Assembly (NCBI GenBank): GCA_946481605.1
Contig: CAMLPA010000024.1
Location: forward strand, 1-15,607
Length of the DNA: 15,607 nt
Origin: an uncultured Flavihumibacter sp.
GTDB taxonomy: Bacteria > Bacteroidota > Bacteroidia > Chitinophagales > Chitinophagaceae
Direction: 5' to 3'
Shown: positions 15,305 through 15,607 of the stretch, piece after piece
Layout: each line of letters opens with the position of its first letter
Position numbering within the stretch: position 1 is the stretch's first letter
Notes under the pieces: generated by a model
The model's database searches: none
The model's input: the letters and a program-made list of their open reading frames with translations, nothing else
What the model was told of the DNA's origin: nothing
Program-made: the position numbers and the translations under genes

Positions 15305-15351
15305 AATAAATAAAGCCGTCATAATTAGTTTTTATGGCGGCTTTATTTATT
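15305..15351. terminator. Bidirectional terminator between the regulator gene and the GH43-type gene
   Basis: A perfect 14-bp inverted repeat AATAAATAAAGCCG (15305-15318) and its complement (15338-15351) extends inward by four more pairs including one G-T. The 11-base loop (15323-15333) is AT-rich. The stem tip is GC-rich, and T-rich outer arms follow it in either direction, so it can end transcripts from both converging genes. Confidence 0.88.
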
Positions 15352-15419
15352 GCAAAAGTATTCGCTTTTCTTATCCGATTTATGCCATTGCTTAAGCCAA
15401 TTACCTTACATCAAATGTT

Positions 15420-15607
15420 CTATTGTGGCTGAATATCGTTACCCGTTGTGGCATACAAACCAATGAGCGAGCCGGTAAACCCACCAGCCACATTCGTGGA
15501 AAGCACATCGCCTGAAACCGTTCCGCCCAGGTTCTGGAAATTGGTGCCATCGGTGGAATAGTTGAACCTGTATTCATCGTGGTTGGCTACTACCTGCAAA
15601 CGAACCG
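15420..15607 (-). CDS. Glycoside hydrolase family 43-type protein, C-terminal beta-sandwich fragment
   Basis: The minus-strand frame is open from the window edge to a TAG (15422-15420) and gives 61 C-terminal residues. Readable blocks are QVVANHDEYRFNYSTDGTNF, QNLGGTVSGDVLSTNVAGGF and TGSLIGLYATTGNDIQPQ. The pattern Y-x-F-x-YS-x-DG, then LSTNVAGGFTG, then (I/V)GLYAT is the concanavalin-like C-terminal module of GH43 beta-xylosidases and alpha-arabinofuranosidases. The chain stops soon after GLYAT, without the A-x-FD-x-F strand that often closes this module. Such enzymes cut xylose or arabinose units from plant hemicellulose and pectin, which fits a plant-glycan locus. It lies beyond a bidirectional terminator and may belong to a neighbouring cluster. 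The catalytic domain is outside the window, so the exact activity cannot be judged. Confidence 0.75.
   Translation of the reverse strand, partial: VRLQVVANHDEYRFNYSTDGTNFQNLGGTVSGDVLSTNVAGGFTGSLIGLYATTGNDIQPQ

Overview
The window reads as part of a Bacteroidota chromosome, most likely from a plant-biomass degrader of the Chitinophagaceae type. The evidence is a SusC/SusD outer-membrane pair, a promoter with the Bacteroidota-type -7 box TAnnTTTG, a lack of obvious Shine-Dalgarno sequences, an ExbD-like gene end and a family-43 glycoside hydrolase end. The genus is inferred, not shown. No tRNA, rRNA, CRISPR array, transposase or phage gene was seen.

Layout. Bases 1-155 (+) are the end of an ExbD-like gene. 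Bases 170-9085 (all -) form an eight-gene operon, read right to left: FucI-like isomerase, transketolase N-half, transketolase C-half, RbsB-like lipoprotein, DUF2291 membrane-anchored protein, RbsA-like double ATPase, RbsC-like permease and a glycerol-kinase-like FGGY kinase. Bases 9086-9261 hold a terminator fused to a row of TTTCG-like boxes spaced 10 bp apart. Bases 9262-14125 (-) are susD and susC. Bases 14126-14525 are a divergent regulatory region with a second copy of the box array. Bases 14526-15293 (+) encode a DeoR/GlpR-type repressor, followed by a strong bidirectional terminator. Bases 15420-15607 (-) are the 3' end of a GH43-type enzyme.

How it works together (inference). SusCD brings a plant-derived glycan fragment or sugar across the outer membrane, and the RbsABC-like importer with its DUF2291 partner carries the monosaccharide into the cytoplasm. 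The isomerase makes a ketose, the kinase phosphorylates it and the two-subunit transketolase splits off a two-carbon unit. There is no aldolase and no epimerase, so the phosphorylated ketose should itself be the transketolase donor. Isomerase + FGGY kinase + split transketolase + ribose-type ABC importer is the logic of the non-oxidative D-apiose route (apiose to apulose to apulose 4-phosphate, then transketolase). The kinase keeps the glycerol-contacting residues of GlpK, and apulose resembles a C2-substituted glycerol. D-apiose, a branched pentose of rhamnogalacturonan II and apiogalacturonan, is therefore my leading substrate hypothesis; another pentose or tetrose remains possible.

Regulation. 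The DeoR-family protein probably senses a phosphorylated intermediate and binds the 10-bp-phased TTTCG arrays in front of both susCD and the catabolic operon, joining two separately terminated transcription units into one regulon.
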